Below are positions 18,111-26,847 of a stretch of DNA of 52,715 bases, piece by piece (position 1 is the stretch's first letter; each line of letters opens with the position of its first letter). Position numbers and translations under genes: made by a program. The notes beneath the pieces were generated by a model, which had not been told where the DNA came from, ran no database searches, and saw only the letters and a program-made list of their open reading frames with translations. Origin of the DNA: Symploca sp. SIO2E9 (lineage in GTDB: Bacteria; Cyanobacteriota; Cyanobacteriia; Cyanobacteriales; Coleofasciculaceae); assembly GCA_010692645.1 (NCBI GenBank), contig JAAHGS010000004.1, forward strand, positions 1 through 52,715, in the 5' to 3' direction.

Positions 18111-18863
18111 ATGACTCAGGTCAAAAACAATCCTTTAGAACAAACAGTAGATGAACTGAGGCAGTTTAACTCTAGTCTGTTGCTCTCGATTAGTCTGTTT
18201 CATTTACTGGGCTACGGTTTATTGGTATTAGCCCTATTTGATCTAATCGAAATGTTTGTCCCTGTGCAGTTTATGAATCCTGTTTGGGAATTTCAAACTA
18301 TCGGGGGAATAGTAGAACGAGTACCTGTGCCTTTAATTGGCTTAGTATTGGTGTTTTTAGGGGAGTTTAATGGGCGTAGTAAATGGGAAGTACCTCTGTT
18401 GAAGTTCTTATCTTGGTCTACTTTGTTAGCTGGGGTATTATTTTTTTTACTGATTCCTTTAGGAATTGTTAATACTATGCGGATTGAGAAACAGAATAAT
18501 ACTCAAATTACTACCCAAGTTGAAGAGCAGATGACACAGATGCAACAGGTTAAGAATGCCTTAGAGCAGGCAACCACAAGTACTGAGATGGAACAGTTAT
18601 TGAGTACTCTTGATAGTCAAGGGCGCACCCCGGAGATTAAGGATGTCCAGCAGTTGGAAAAGATGAAAGAAAAACTCTCAGATTTTATTGCTAGTGGTGA
18701 GAAGGATATCAAGACTCAAGCTAAGGAGAATCTTTCTTCTCGCCGCTGGGTTTTACTGAAGAGTTCTGTGAAATGGAATTTAGGGGCTTTGATTTCTAGT
18801 TTTCTGTTTATTAGCATTTGGCGCGGTACTAGTTGGGCACGAGATAATAATTATGAATCATGA
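18111..18863 (+). CDS. hpsJ: HpsJ-like membrane protein (cyanoexosortase-associated type)
   Basis: A 250-residue inner-membrane protein. Membrane segments are visible at about 24-47 (SLFHLLGYGLLVLALFDLI), 72-88 (VPLIGLVLVFLGEF), 101-124 (STLLAGVLFFLLIPLGIV) and near the C terminus (LGALISSFLFISIW). Between the third and fourth lies a polar, probably coiled-coil stretch rich in Glu, Gln and Lys (about 128-210). This layout matches the HpsJ family, first linked to hormogonium polysaccharide secretion in Nostoc, members of which are often encoded near cyanoexosortase or PEP-CTERM genes. Two PEP-CTERM genes follow directly here, and the exosortase is at 50039-50947. The family call is from recognition of the membrane pattern; the exact role is unknown. 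Confidence 0.75.
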   Translation: MTQVKNNPLEQTVDELRQFNSSLLLSISLFHLLGYGLLVLALFDLIEMFVPVQFMNPVWEFQTIGGIVERVPVPLIGLVLVFLGEFNGRSKWEVPLLKFLSWSTLLAGVLFFLLIPLGIVNTMRIEKQNNTQITTQVEEQMTQMQQVKNALEQATTSTEMEQLLSTLDSQGRTPEIKDVQQLEKMKEKLSDFIASGEKDIKTQAKENLSSRRWVLLKSSVKWNLGALISSFLFISIWRGTSWARDNNYES

Positions 18864-19251
18864 ATTTTAATTATTAATCTCTTGAAGTAATAATCCATCA
18901 TCCTATCGGTTAAAGACACGAGGACACCGAGACATCGAGATGCCTAGACAAATGGGATGGGGATTTGACCCATATTAATTTAGATAAATAAGAAGAAATA
19001 ATAATTATTTTTGTATACTCTAACCTCTAACATTAGAGGTTAAATTAATATGCATAAAACGCAGATTAAAATTATCATAACAAATATTATTTTTCGAATA
19101 ATATTTGTTGCGAACTACACAATAAATTGATTGAAACTTTAAATTTAATCCTTGATTTGTGGATTATATTTTATATGGATTATCTTTGGCTTGATTTTAC
19201 GTTTTGTTTGAATAGACTCAGTTCATCAATAAGAAGAAAGACTCACTAGCT
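18864..19251. other. Intergenic leader of the first PEP-CTERM gene
   Basis: No gene is seen. The stretch holds the inverted repeat at 19022-19041 and is alignable with 20280-20536 upstream of the second PEP-CTERM gene, including the shared string GAATAGACTCAGTTCA shortly before the start codon. The region therefore looks like a duplicated promoter and 5' leader. Confidence 0.5.
19022..19041. promoter_or_regulatory. Perfect inverted repeat, candidate operator upstream of the first PEP-CTERM gene
   Basis: AACCTCTAA and TTAGAGGTT form a perfect 9-bp palindrome with a 2-bp spacer, about 210 bp upstream of the gene. An equivalent site lies at 20310-20325 at nearly the same distance from the second PEP-CTERM gene. 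Retention in both copies while surrounding bases drift suggests a protein binding site. Confidence 0.5.
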
Positions 19252-19791
19252 ATGATTATGCTCAGCAAAAGACTCAATTCCTTAAAAAGACAAGTTCTTG
19301 CCACTGCCGGTATAGCTCTAAGCTTTGCAGTACTGACAGCTGAACCAGTTGATGCTTCCAGCTTTAATTTGCATTTTTCACGAAAAGGAAACGACTTAAG
19401 AACAGAATACTTTACTGTAAATGAAGATGAAAGTCTTGATAAATACACACGCAGTAGACACAAAAGAAACCATCAATTTTTTGGCGGAAAACAGCGCAAT
19501 AAATGGGGATTTGAGACAGAAAAACACCAAATCAGGGATCCATTATTTACTCAAAATAGGAAAAATAAAAATGGTAAGAAACCTATAACAGTTAGATTAA
19601 AACTGGAAAATGGGAATTGGCAATTCAATGACGACGGTAGTAAAAGAAGAAAATACAAAATTTCAAAGAAACACCCCAAATCTGCACCCGAACCCCTCAC
19701 TATCCTTGGTTCAGCCACAGCCATCGGATTTGGAGCTGCACTTAAAAGAAAGCATTCAAAAAAACAACAGAAAGGAATGATAGAAGCTTGA
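19252..19791 (+). CDS. PEP-CTERM domain surface protein, paralog 1 (strongly basic)
   Basis: A 179-residue exported protein. The N terminus is a signal peptide (basic start, then VLATAGIALSFAVLTAEPVDA). The C terminus is a PEP-CTERM sorting signal: APEP at about 145, a short hydrophobic stretch (LTILGSATAIGFGAAL), then a basic tail KRKHSKK. Exosortases recognise this signal, cleave it and release or anchor the protein in the envelope or exopolysaccharide. The mature part is very rich in Lys, Arg and Asn, unlike its paralog at 20537, but the framework (LHFS, FTVNEDE, VRLKLENGNWQF) is shared. The start could be either Met of MIM. Confidence 0.85.
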   Translation: MIMLSKRLNSLKRQVLATAGIALSFAVLTAEPVDASSFNLHFSRKGNDLRTEYFTVNEDESLDKYTRSRHKRNHQFFGGKQRNKWGFETEKHQIRDPLFTQNRKNKNGKKPITVRLKLENGNWQFNDDGSKRRKYKISKKHPKSAPEPLTILGSATAIGFGAALKRKHSKKQQKGMIEA

Positions 19792-19855
19792 CTGAAAGAT
19801 AGTGTAATTCACCGCTAACCTCAACAAACAAATCGTCTGTTCACACTTGAACTAT

Positions 19856-19880
19856 ACCCGTCTATATTAGTTAGACGGGT
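19856..19880 (+). terminator. Candidate terminator hairpin after the first PEP-CTERM gene
   Basis: ACCCGTCTA at 19856-19864 pairs perfectly with TAGACGGGT at 19872-19880 across a 7-nt loop, followed by AATTTCTGTT. It lies 65 bp past the stop codon, as expected for an intrinsic terminator, although the T tract is interrupted. Confidence 0.6.
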
Positions 19881-19960
19881 AATTTCTGTTATTGTTGATA
19901 ATCTACAATTATACCACTTCTCTATCTGTTGAAGTACAAAGTCTCTAGCTAAAATATCGA

Positions 19961-20222
19961 ATTCATTTCCTTTTTTAGGATTTATTCAATATGCAGAAAA
20001 TGGAATCATAAGATGCCTAAATCGCTTTCTAAGTATTGTTTTTAATGATTAGATGATTTACACTTGTTGAACACATAAATACAAATCATGCAATTATTCA
20101 GCTAACAAAACTGATTTTATTGATCAACTTGACAATTATGTTTTTCTTGTGAATTAAATTTATTGCTTTAATCAAGATTAACTAAGTTGCTTGTCAAATA
20201 TTGATGGTATTGTTAACATTGA
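19961..20222 (+). promoter_or_regulatory. Duplicated upstream block B
   Basis: This block is the partner of 17741-17998, with the same order of landmarks, including CTTGACAATTATG (TTGACA at 20129-20134) and a TTAAAT hexamer 19 bp further on. Here it lies upstream of the second PEP-CTERM gene, whereas block A lies upstream of the hpsJ-like gene. No gene is seen between 19881 and 20536. Confidence 0.5.
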
Positions 20223-20309
20223 CTAACGTACTGTAGGTCTGATTATGAACAAGATAATTAATTACTTTTAAATAAAAAAATTATACTTTTGAGTACTGTC
20301 ATACTCTAT

Positions 20310-20325
20310 CCTCTAAGGTTAGAGG
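20310..20325. promoter_or_regulatory. Inverted repeat, candidate operator upstream of the second PEP-CTERM gene
   Basis: CCTCTAA and TTAGAGG form a perfect 7-bp palindrome with a 2-bp spacer. It is the counterpart of 19022-19041 and is followed by the same TTAAA string. Confidence 0.5.
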
Positions 20326-20536
20326 TTAAAATAATCTGCATTTTATGTAGATTAAAATCATCATAATGAATATTACTCGATGAATAAATATTAATTCAAA
20401 AAACATAAAAACTTAATTGAATTGTTAAATTAAATCATTAATCTTCAGGCTATATTTTATATAGATTCTATTCAATTATTTTTGTACTTTACTTGAATAG
20501 ACTCAGTTCACAAGTAAAACAAAAAAAACACTAGCT

Positions 20537-21049
20537 ATGATTATGATCAGCAGAAGACTCAATTCCTTAACAAAAAAAGCTATTGCCGCTACTACCATTG
20601 CTCTAAGCTTTGCAGTACTGACGCCGAAAGCAGCTGATGCCGCAAATTTTCATTTGAACTTCTCCTCAAATATAGATGGCGAAAAAAAATCGATAGGAAC
20701 AGGAAGTTTTTCTGTAGACGACAAGGGAAAGATTACAGACTACACAAGCACTAGTGATTTTGCAGGAGGTCAGTCCTTTACAAAAGAGAACATAAAAACA
20801 GGATCATTCGATATCAACACAAAGCAATTTATAAACTTAGAATTAAACAAGGGAGTTACATTAAAGCTGAAAGAAAACGGCAAATGGAATTTCCTTAGTC
20901 ATGGCAATTTAATTAAGAAAGGACATTACACAGTTACAAAAAAAGTGCCCGAACCCTTCACCATTCTTGGTTCAGTAACTGCCCTAGGAATTGGTGGCTT
21001 ACTCAAGAAACAACATTCCAAAAAGCTTAAAAAACAAGAAATTGCTTAA
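20537..21049 (+). CDS. PEP-CTERM domain surface protein, paralog 2
   Basis: A 170-residue exported protein homologous to the product at 19252. It has the signal peptide RLNSLTKKAIAATTIALSF with a likely cut near AADAAN, a mature part of short beta-rich repeats (GSFSVDDKGKITDYT, KTGSFDINTKQF, VTLKLKENGKWNFL), and a C-terminal sorting signal VPEP, FTILGSVTALGIGGLL, KKQHSKK. Its gene and 260 bp of upstream sequence look like a tandem duplicate of the first copy. Exosortase processing is expected; the distant cyanoexosortase gene at 50039 is the only candidate enzyme in the window. Confidence 0.88.
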   Translation: MIMISRRLNSLTKKAIAATTIALSFAVLTPKAADAANFHLNFSSNIDGEKKSIGTGSFSVDDKGKITDYTSTSDFAGGQSFTKENIKTGSFDINTKQFINLELNKGVTLKLKENGKWNFLSHGNLIKKGHYTVTKKVPEPFTILGSVTALGIGGLLKKQHSKKLKKQEIA

Positions 21050-21090
21050 AGCTAGCGATTAAAGTAAGGAAATAAGCTGAGTCGAGGTGT

Positions 21091-21197
21091 TATAGCAACT
21101 GACAGGGCGGTTAGGACATCCTATTTTGGATCAAAGGGAACAGGGAATAGGGAACAGGGAACAAGAAACTGTCCTAACAGTTGTGGCGATTGCTATA
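21091..21197. mobile_element. MITE family 2, copy 2
   Basis: A 107-bp element with inverted ends: TATAGCAACTGACAGGGC then GGTTAGGACAT on the left, and the complement of TATAGCAATCGCCACAAC then TGTTAGGACAG on the right. Heptamers of the GGGAACA type fill the centre (about 21136-21162). It matches the element at 5203-5333 in inverse orientation. Confidence 0.65.
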
Positions 21198-21257
21198 CTT
21201 TGGTTGGGTTAACCGCGACTCAGTTGTCAATAGCAGTTAAACCGCTTACTTATTACT

Positions 21258-21554
21258 TAGGCCTTGCTGAATAAGTCTGGTGGTAAGGAGAGGGAGCAGG
21301 GAGCAGGGAGTAGGGAAAAGCCGATAGTTCTAAGCTTGATTATCCATGAGCAGCTCCGAGATTTTCCTATTAAGTGCAAGGATTTTGAAGGAAATCCCTG
21401 GTTAATTTTGGGAATCAAGCGGTGAAACTCAGATTTTACAGGCTGTGTAGCTTCCAGATTCACTCTGTAGACTTATTCAGCAAGCCCTATTTAGAAAAAA
21501 AAAGGCTCAAAACCCTTGTTTGGTATGCATTCTATATTAATTCAGCAAGCCCTA
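21258..21554. mobile_element. MITE family 3, copy 2 (composite, three ends)
   Basis: The element begins TAGGCCTTGCTGAATAAGTC and ends in the complement of TAGGGCTTGCTGAATTA. A third copy of the end, in the same orientation as the right end, lies inside at 21468-21489. GGGAGCA heptamers occupy 21291-21315. The segment matching GCACTTAATAGGAAAATC and the CATACCAAACAAG segment are shared with 17387-17652. The internal end suggests one copy inserted into another or a slipped excision. Confidence 0.65.
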
Positions 21555-21565
21555 CTTATTACTTA

Positions 21566-22735
21566 TTACTTATTACTTATTACTTTTTTTTGAAAACCCA
21601 CCGCTTGATCAATTGAACTCAATCCCTCTTCCTCCAACTTCTGCAATAACCCTTCCAAAACCTGCCGTGCCATCGAGGGGCCTTCATAAATCCAACCAGT
21701 GTAAACTTGAATTAGACTAGCACCAGCAGTAATCTTCTCCCAAGCATCTTCAGCTGTAAAAATACCTCCAACTCCAATAATTGGCAGTTTTCCTTGAGTC
21801 TGTTGGTGGATAAAGCGAATCACTTCTGTAGAACGTTGACGTAATGGTGCTCCACTAATACCGCCAGCTTCTTCACTAACCGCTTTGCCAGTTGCCTTGA
21901 GTCGCTGAGTTTTGAGTGAGTCACGACTGATTGTAGTGTTGGTAGCAATAATTCCCGCTAACTGATAGGTTTGGGCGAGGTTAAGAACATCACTAATGGC
22001 ATCCCACTCCAAATCTGGAGCAATTTTCACCAAAATCGGCTTGGTTCCTTGATTTTCCTGCTGTAAAGCCTCTAAAATTAAACTCAGTTGCTTTGCATCC
22101 TGGAGCGTACGCAACCCAGGGGTGTTTGGAGAAGAGACATTAACAACAAAGTAATCTCCCCAATCCTTCAGTAGGCGAAAACTTCCTAAATAATCTGTTG
22201 CCGCCTCTGCCAGTGGTGTTACTTTTGACTTGCCAAGATTAATGCCAATAGGAATAGAGGGCTGTAGAGGCGAAAGCAATATTTTATCTCTTGCAGCTTT
22301 AAGTTTAAACCTTTGTGCCATTGCTACAGCCCCTTGATTATTAAATCCCATGCGGTTGAGGGCTGCTTTGTCTGCTTCTAAACGAAACAAGCGGGGGCGG
22401 GGATTTCCCAGTTGAGGATGAAAGGTTACTGTTCCTAATTCAGCAAAGCCAAAACCGAGTTTACCCCAAATATCAGCAGCAACACCATCCTTATCAAAGC
22501 CAGCTGCTAAACCTAGAGGATTAGGAAACTTTAATCCCCAGAGATTTTGCTCTAAGCGAGGATCACTCAGGCAAAAAGACTGCTGCAATTGGGCTTGAAT
22601 CCAGCGACTTGGAGAGCTTTCACTATTACTATCAAGCCAAGCTAACAACCGTAAGCTTTGTTGATGTAACCACTCTGGATCCGCCTTAAGTGCAGAAAAC
22701 AAAATCGGACGAATTCCAGATTTATATACATTCAT
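21566..22735 (-). CDS. pyrD: Dihydroorotate dehydrogenase (quinone), class 2
   Basis: About 389 residues. The enzyme oxidises dihydroorotate to orotate in de novo pyrimidine synthesis, passing electrons to the quinone pool at the membrane. Visible are the N-terminal helical membrane-association region, [15 protein letters not shown], the FMN-site segment IGINLGKSK, catalytic Ser in [26 protein letters not shown] and [12 protein letters not shown] chose ATG 22735: the frame continues upstream, but only through an octamer repeat (MGRWGDGE units). That repeat gives GGGGAGAGG just before the ATG and may serve as ribosome binding site. The last residues, VISNK, are encoded by the TTACTTA heptamer repeat. 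The gene lies downstream of secA on the same strand, 72 bp apart. Confidence 0.95.
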   Translation of the reverse strand: MNVYKSGIRPILFSALKADPEWLHQQSLRLLAWLDSNSESSPSRWIQAQLQQSFCLSDPRLEQNLWGLKFPNPLGLAAGFDKDGVAADIWGKLGFGFAELGTVTFHPQLGNPRPRLFRLEADKAALNRMGFNNQGAVAMAQRFKLKAARDKILLSPLQPSIPIGINLGKSKVTPLAEAATDYLGSFRLLKDWGDYFVVNVSSPNTPGLRTLQDAKQLSLILEALQQENQGTKPILVKIAPDLEWDAISDVLNLAQTYQLAGIIATNTTISRDSLKTQRLKATGKAVSEEAGGISGAPLRQRSTEVIRFIHQQTQGKLPIIGVGGIFTAEDAWEKITAGASLIQVYTGWIYEGPSMARQVLEGLLQKLEEEGLSSIDQAVGFQKKVISNK

Positions 22736-22801
22736 CCTCTCCCCATCTCCCCATCTCCCCATCTCCCCATCCCCCCATCTCCCCATCCCCCCATCTCCCA
22801 T
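22736..22801. repeat. CTCCCCAT octamer tandem repeat between pyrD and secA
   Basis: About eight degenerate copies of an 8-bp unit fill almost the whole pyrD-secA gap. The same unit occurs at 27353-27394, 32549-32581, 33897-34014 and 36824-36892. On the minus strand it reads as GGGGAGAT and gives a purine-rich leader for pyrD. Confidence 0.85.
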
Positions 22802-22807
22802 CTCAGT

Positions 22808-25603
22808 TCACACTGCTTGAGGCTGAACTTGCGGTTGGAACTGGAACAGAGAATAAACGACATTGCGACGAATATCGATCATCATCTCCAAAAAGGTTTC
22901 ATATCCCTCCTGTTTGTACTCAATCAGGGGGTCCTTTTGTCCATAGCCTCGCAAACCAACAGACTCACGCAGAGCATCCATAGACTGTAAATGCTCTCGC
23001 CAGAGAGTGTCAATTTGTTGCAAGATGAAGAAACGCTCAGCTTGCCGCATTAGCCCAGGCTGGATTTTATCCACTTGTGCTTCCTTGAGGTCGTAGGCTT
23101 TGCGAACTTCTTCATATAAGAAAGTCTTGATTTCCCCAATGGTCATGTCATCAAGATGCTTGGGCTCTAAATCTTCAAGTAAGTAGATAAATTCCTTCAC
23201 CTTATCCACCAACTTATCTAACTTCCACTCTTCCGGCGGCAATTCAGGGTTAACGTAGGCCTCAACAATATCATCCATTGTCTTTTCAGCATACTGAATC
23301 ACTTGCTCTTTGAGGTCTAGCCCTTCAAGTACTCGGCGTCTTTCAGCATAAATTGCCCGCCTTTGATTGTTCATCACCTCGTCGTACTCAAACACCTGTT
23401 TACGGGTGTCGTAGTAAAAGGTTTCAACTTTTTTCTGCGCCCCTTCCAAAGAACGAGTAAGCATCCCAGATTCGATGGGCATATCTTCCTCAACGCGGAA
23501 GGCATTCATTAACCCCGCTACACGATCGCCACCAAAAATCCGTAGTAAATTATCTTCTAAACTCAGGAAAAATTTGGTTGAACCAGGGTCCCCTTGTCTT
23601 CCCGCACGCCCTCGCAGTTGGTTATCAATACGGCGCGATTCATGGCGTTCTGTGCCAACTACATGCAAACCTCCTTTGCTTACAACCTCCTCATGTTCAC
23701 GATCTGTAAACTGGTCATATTCGGAGCGAATCCCTTTGTAAACCTCGCGTAGCTTTTCAACCACTGGGTCATCAGTAGGCGCATTTTCGGCAGCAATTGC
23801 GACTTTTTCTTCTGCTTCCAGTTCCGGCAGACTCCGTTCTCCATAATGGAGTACTGCCACATCGACAGCTTCCTTAAGCTGTTTTTTCGTTTCTGGGGAT
23901 AATTCAGTGGGGAAAATATCGGGACTTGCTTTCCAGGTTTTCACTTTCTTACCAGGGGCAAAGCCTACTCCACCGGAGCGCCCTCCTGCTCCTGGTACAG
24001 AGACTGGGGAAAGAGCCTCGTCTTCTGAAGGTCGCACAATCTTAGGCATCAAGTATTCCCGCAACTTGAGCCTTGCCATGTAGTCAGCGTTACCACCCAA
24101 AATAATATCAGTGCCTCGCCCAGCCATGTTGGTGGCAATTGTCAGTGCTCCCCTTCTTCCTGCTTGGGCAACAATCTCTGACTCTCGTTCCACATTTTCA
24201 GGTCTAGCGTTGAGTAATTCGTGGGGTATTTCGTTTTGTGCCAAAAGTCTTGACAAAAGTTCGGATTTTTCCACACTGGTAGTACCCACTAGAATTGGGC
24301 GTCCGATTTGATGAATCTCGACACATTCAGAAGCTACCGCCATCCACTTAGCCTGCTCTGTCTTATAGACTACATCTGATAAGTCTCCACGTTTAGAAGG
24401 CTTATTAGTGGGAATAACTGTAACCTGTAGGTTGTAGATTTTTTCAAATTCTGCCTCTTCTGTCTTGGCAGTACCCGTCATCCCTGCTAACTTCGGATAA
24501 AGCAAAAAGAAATTCTGATAGGTAATCGTGGCAAGGGTTTGGGTTTCATTTTGAATCTCCACATGCTCTTTGGCTTCAATCGCTTGGTGTAAACCATCAC
24601 TCCAGCGACGCCCTGCCAATACCCTACCTGTAAACTCATCTACAATTACTACTTCCTTGTTGCGCACGATGTAGTTTACATCTTTTTGAAATAGTTCTTT
24701 AGCTTTAATGGCGTTAAAAATATAGTGCGCCCAAGGGTCATTGGGGTCAAATAAGTCCTGAACACCTAATAATTCCTCAGCTTTAGCAAAACCTTCATCA
24801 GTCAACAGAACGTTACGCGCCTTTTCATCAACTTCGTAGTCTTCTGCCTCCACCTGTAGGACTTTAGCAATTTCTGCCGCCTTCATGTACTTCTCTGTCG
24901 GTCTTTCCACCTGCCCAGAAATAATCAAAGGCGTCCTTGCCTCATCAACCAATACTGAATCTACCTCGTCAATGATGCAATAGTTGAAGGGGCGTTGTAC
25001 TACATCTGACATTGCCGTTGCCATGTTATCACGCAGGTAGTCGAACCCTAACTCACTGTTGGTGGCATAGGTAACATCACAGGAGTAGTTGCGCTGTCGT
25101 TCTGCTGGCCCCATTCCCGACTGAATCAGCCCCACATCCAATCCCAAGAAGCGGTGTACTTGTCCCATCCACTCAGCGTCACGACGTGCCAGATAGTCGT
25201 TGACGGTGACGATATGAACACCCCTGCTATCAATACCATTCAAATAAGCTGGCAGGGTAGCAACCAGGGTTTTACCTTCACCTGTTTTCATCTCAGCAAT
25301 TTGCCCTTTATGCAGGACAATCCCACCCAAGAGCTGAACGTCATAGTGGCGCATTCCCAGTACTCGCCAAGCTGCTTCCCGCACTACGGCAAAGGCTTCA
25401 GGTAGCAATTCATCAAGCAGTTCATCTCGCTCTCGATCAATTGTGACCTTCTCCAACCTCTGTTTAAATTCTGCCGTTTTGCCCTTGAGTTGCTCATCTG
25501 AGAGCGATCGCATATCTTCTTCTAAGACATTTATGTCAGCAACGTAAGGCTGGTATCTTTTAAGCTTTCTTGTGTTTGGATCACCGAGTAAATTTTTTAA
25601 CAT
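22808..25603 (-). CDS. secA: Preprotein translocase ATPase SecA
   Basis: A 931-residue motor ATPase that drives proteins through SecYEG; in cyanobacteria it serves both the plasma and thylakoid membranes. Visible features are the N-terminal MLKNLLGD, Walker A in EMKTGEGKT (about 105), the DEVDSVL box, the helicase motif [10 protein letters not shown] (about 490), and [31 protein letters not shown]-type motif VI (cited by its key residues [10 protein letters not shown]). The region about 540-620 is the cyanobacterial/chloroplast-type insertion. The C terminus ends [10 protein letters not shown] without the Cys-rich zinc tail of E. coli SecA, as is usual in this phylum. Length is normal. It should also export the PEP-CTERM proteins and PsbV. 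Confidence 0.98.
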   Translation of the reverse strand: MLKNLLGDPNTRKLKRYQPYVADINVLEEDMRSLSDEQLKGKTAEFKQRLEKVTIDRERDELLDELLPEAFAVVREAAWRVLGMRHYDVQLLGGIVLHKGQIAEMKTGEGKTLVATLPAYLNGIDSRGVHIVTVNDYLARRDAEWMGQVHRFLGLDVGLIQSGMGPAERQRNYSCDVTYATNSELGFDYLRDNMATAMSDVVQRPFNYCIIDEVDSVLVDEARTPLIISGQVERPTEKYMKAAEIAKVLQVEAEDYEVDEKARNVLLTDEGFAKAEELLGVQDLFDPNDPWAHYIFNAIKAKELFQKDVNYIVRNKEVVIVDEFTGRVLAGRRWSDGLHQAIEAKEHVEIQNETQTLATITYQNFFLLYPKLAGMTGTAKTEEAEFEKIYNLQVTVIPTNKPSKRGDLSDVVYKTEQAKWMAVASECVEIHQIGRPILVGTTSVEKSELLSRLLAQNEIPHELLNARPENVERESEIVAQAGRRGALTIATNMAGRGTDIILGGNADYMARLKLREYLMPKIVRPSEDEALSPVSVPGAGGRSGGVGFAPGKKVKTWKASPDIFPTELSPETKKQLKEAVDVAVLHYGERSLPELEAEEKVAIAAENAPTDDPVVEKLREVYKGIRSEYDQFTDREHEEVVSKGGLHVVGTERHESRRIDNQLRGRAGRQGDPGSTKFFLSLEDNLLRIFGGDRVAGLMNAFRVEEDMPIESGMLTRSLEGAQKKVETFYYDTRKQVFEYDEVMNNQRRAIYAERRRVLEGLDLKEQVIQYAEKTMDDIVEAYVNPELPPEEWKLDKLVDKVKEFIYLLEDLEPKHLDDMTIGEIKTFLYEEVRKAYDLKEAQVDKIQPGLMRQAERFFILQQIDTLWREHLQSMDALRESVGLRGYGQKDPLIEYKQEGYETFLEMMIDIRRNVVYSLFQFQPQVQPQAV

Positions 25604-26114
25604 AGCAGCAGGAGGAGGAGACGTCTATATCATCTTCGCGCTTTTTGGGGATTGGGCAGTCTATACAATCTGCCTGAAGTCCTTGTCGTTTATACATCAT
25701 CCTATCATTTTCGGATTTTGTGAAAATTTATCCGTCTTCGGTAGAGGGAGTCTCCTCCTCAGGAGTTTGGTAAGGGAAGCGATTAGCTCGAAGGGCTAGC
25801 AGCAAAGGTGATCGCTAAATATGTAGGTGAGCATGACCCTGCTGCTATCAAAGGTATCCTGGAGCAGGATAAAGCAGGGTTAGTTGAAGTGGAGCGGATG
25901 TTGGGAGCTTTGGGGCAGTTGATTAGGTGAGGGTGTACGCCTCAAATTAAAGGACAAGTACGGAACTTATTGACGGTTAATTTCTTCACCATCTATATCA
26001 AGCTTGATATATTGTTGCTGTATTTCTGCAGAAGTTAACAGCAGTGAGGAGTTTTCCAAAAACGACTTTTTGTTTCTGCAGAAGTTTTCTCATAGTCTAT
26101 AAATTTCTAGGGAG
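25604..26114. other. Intergenic region with gene debris upstream of secA
   Basis: Apart from the 42-codon fragment at 25789-25930, no gene is recognised. Two direct copies of TTTCTGCAGAAGTT lie at about 26025 and 26075. The secA promoter presumably lies in the first 200 bases on the minus strand. Confidence 0.35.
25789..25930 (+). pseudogene. Short gene remnant (C-terminal fragment)
   Basis: A frame without its own start reads VIAKYVGEHDPAAIKGIL then EQDKAGLVEVERMLGALGQLIR and ends in TGA. It has the composition of a real helical protein tail, but no start codon or upstream part remains. I do not recognise the family. It is probably the last piece of a gene deleted by rearrangement. Confidence 0.4.
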
Positions 26115-26210
26115 ATGGAGAGTCAAATTATTTCTGGACAACTCCTTAGTTATCGTGCGCAGATTGCGTCTAATGGTGAACTAGAGTTGTTTCTACCAAA
26201 GCCAATATAA
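26115..26210 (+). CDS. Small open reading frame, 31 residues, unknown
   Basis: ATG 26115 is preceded by a good ribosome binding site (GGGAG). The frame encodes SQIISGQLLSYRAQI followed by ELELFLPKPI. It ends 21 bp before the next small frame on the same strand, so the two may be one transcript, as in small toxin-antitoxin pairs. No family is recognised and it may equally be a remnant. Confidence 0.3.
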   Translation: MESQIISGQLLSYRAQIASNGELELFLPKPI

Positions 26211-26231
26211 GTTTACAACTTAGGAAATTAT

Positions 26232-26417
26232 ATGATTGATCACATGACTTCTAGGGAATATATCTCTCGACTGAGACAAATCATTAAACGTCACCCAGAC
26301 TTGGAATCTATTTTACAGCCAATAGTCAACTATCTGGAAAACACACAAGAAGTTTACGAGGATATAGTCCGAAACGAAATAGAAAGACGACGTTTAAAGC
26401 GGAATCAAGGTAATTAG
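26232..26417 (+). CDS. Small protein, 61 residues, unknown
   Basis: A 61-residue basic, helical protein starting MIDHMTSREYISRLRQII and ending EIERRRLKRNQGN. AGGAAATTAT just upstream is a fair ribosome binding site. The charged amphipathic pattern would suit a small nucleic-acid-binding or antitoxin-like protein, but this is only composition. Its end overlaps the end of the convergent broken gene at 26394. Confidence 0.45.
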   Translation: MIDHMTSREYISRLRQIIKRHPDLESILQPIVNYLENTQEVYEDIVRNEIERRRLKRNQGN

Positions 26418-26828
26418 GAGACTCAAGTAAGCCCTCAGTTTTTTGGTAACTTCGCTAGGCATATTTTCGGGAACTCTCTGCTCCTTAATAAACTCGAATG
26501 CCTTTACATACAAACCAGGCTCTAGAGTCAGGGGGATTTTAGGGTCTATCTTTTCTTTGTAAAGCAGATTCGGGTTTCCTAGATATAGGCAGTGGTACAC
26601 ATAGAATAAGTAATCTTCGAGGTCTCCAGTAAACTGCTTGATCTTTTTTGGTGAATATGCACCTCCGCCAGACTCACAGTGTTTCTCCAGGACATATTTA
26701 GCCGCTTCCTCTGCCAAAGCCTTTTGGCGAGAATCATATAGCTATTTCGTAGTCTGGAATACTTTCTGGATAAGAGTTTTGTCAAACTCATGTCTCTGAG
26801 ATTTTCTAGAGTTGCGATTGAGCGAAGC
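26394..26828 (-). pseudogene. Hypothetical protein gene interrupted by an in-frame stop
   Basis: On the minus strand a frame from 26828 reads SQRHEFDKTLIQKVFQTTK, meets TAG at 26744-26742, and continues in the same frame with LYDSRQKALAEEAAKYVLEK to the end at 26394. The protein character is continuous across the stop, which suggests a recent nonsense mutation. If the gene is still used, translation would have to restart at TTG 26717, giving 107 residues. It lies 19 bp behind the helix-turn-helix gene, as a second operon member. I do not recognise its family. Confidence 0.5.
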
Positions 26829-26847
26829 TCAGCGCCAGTGGTGATTG

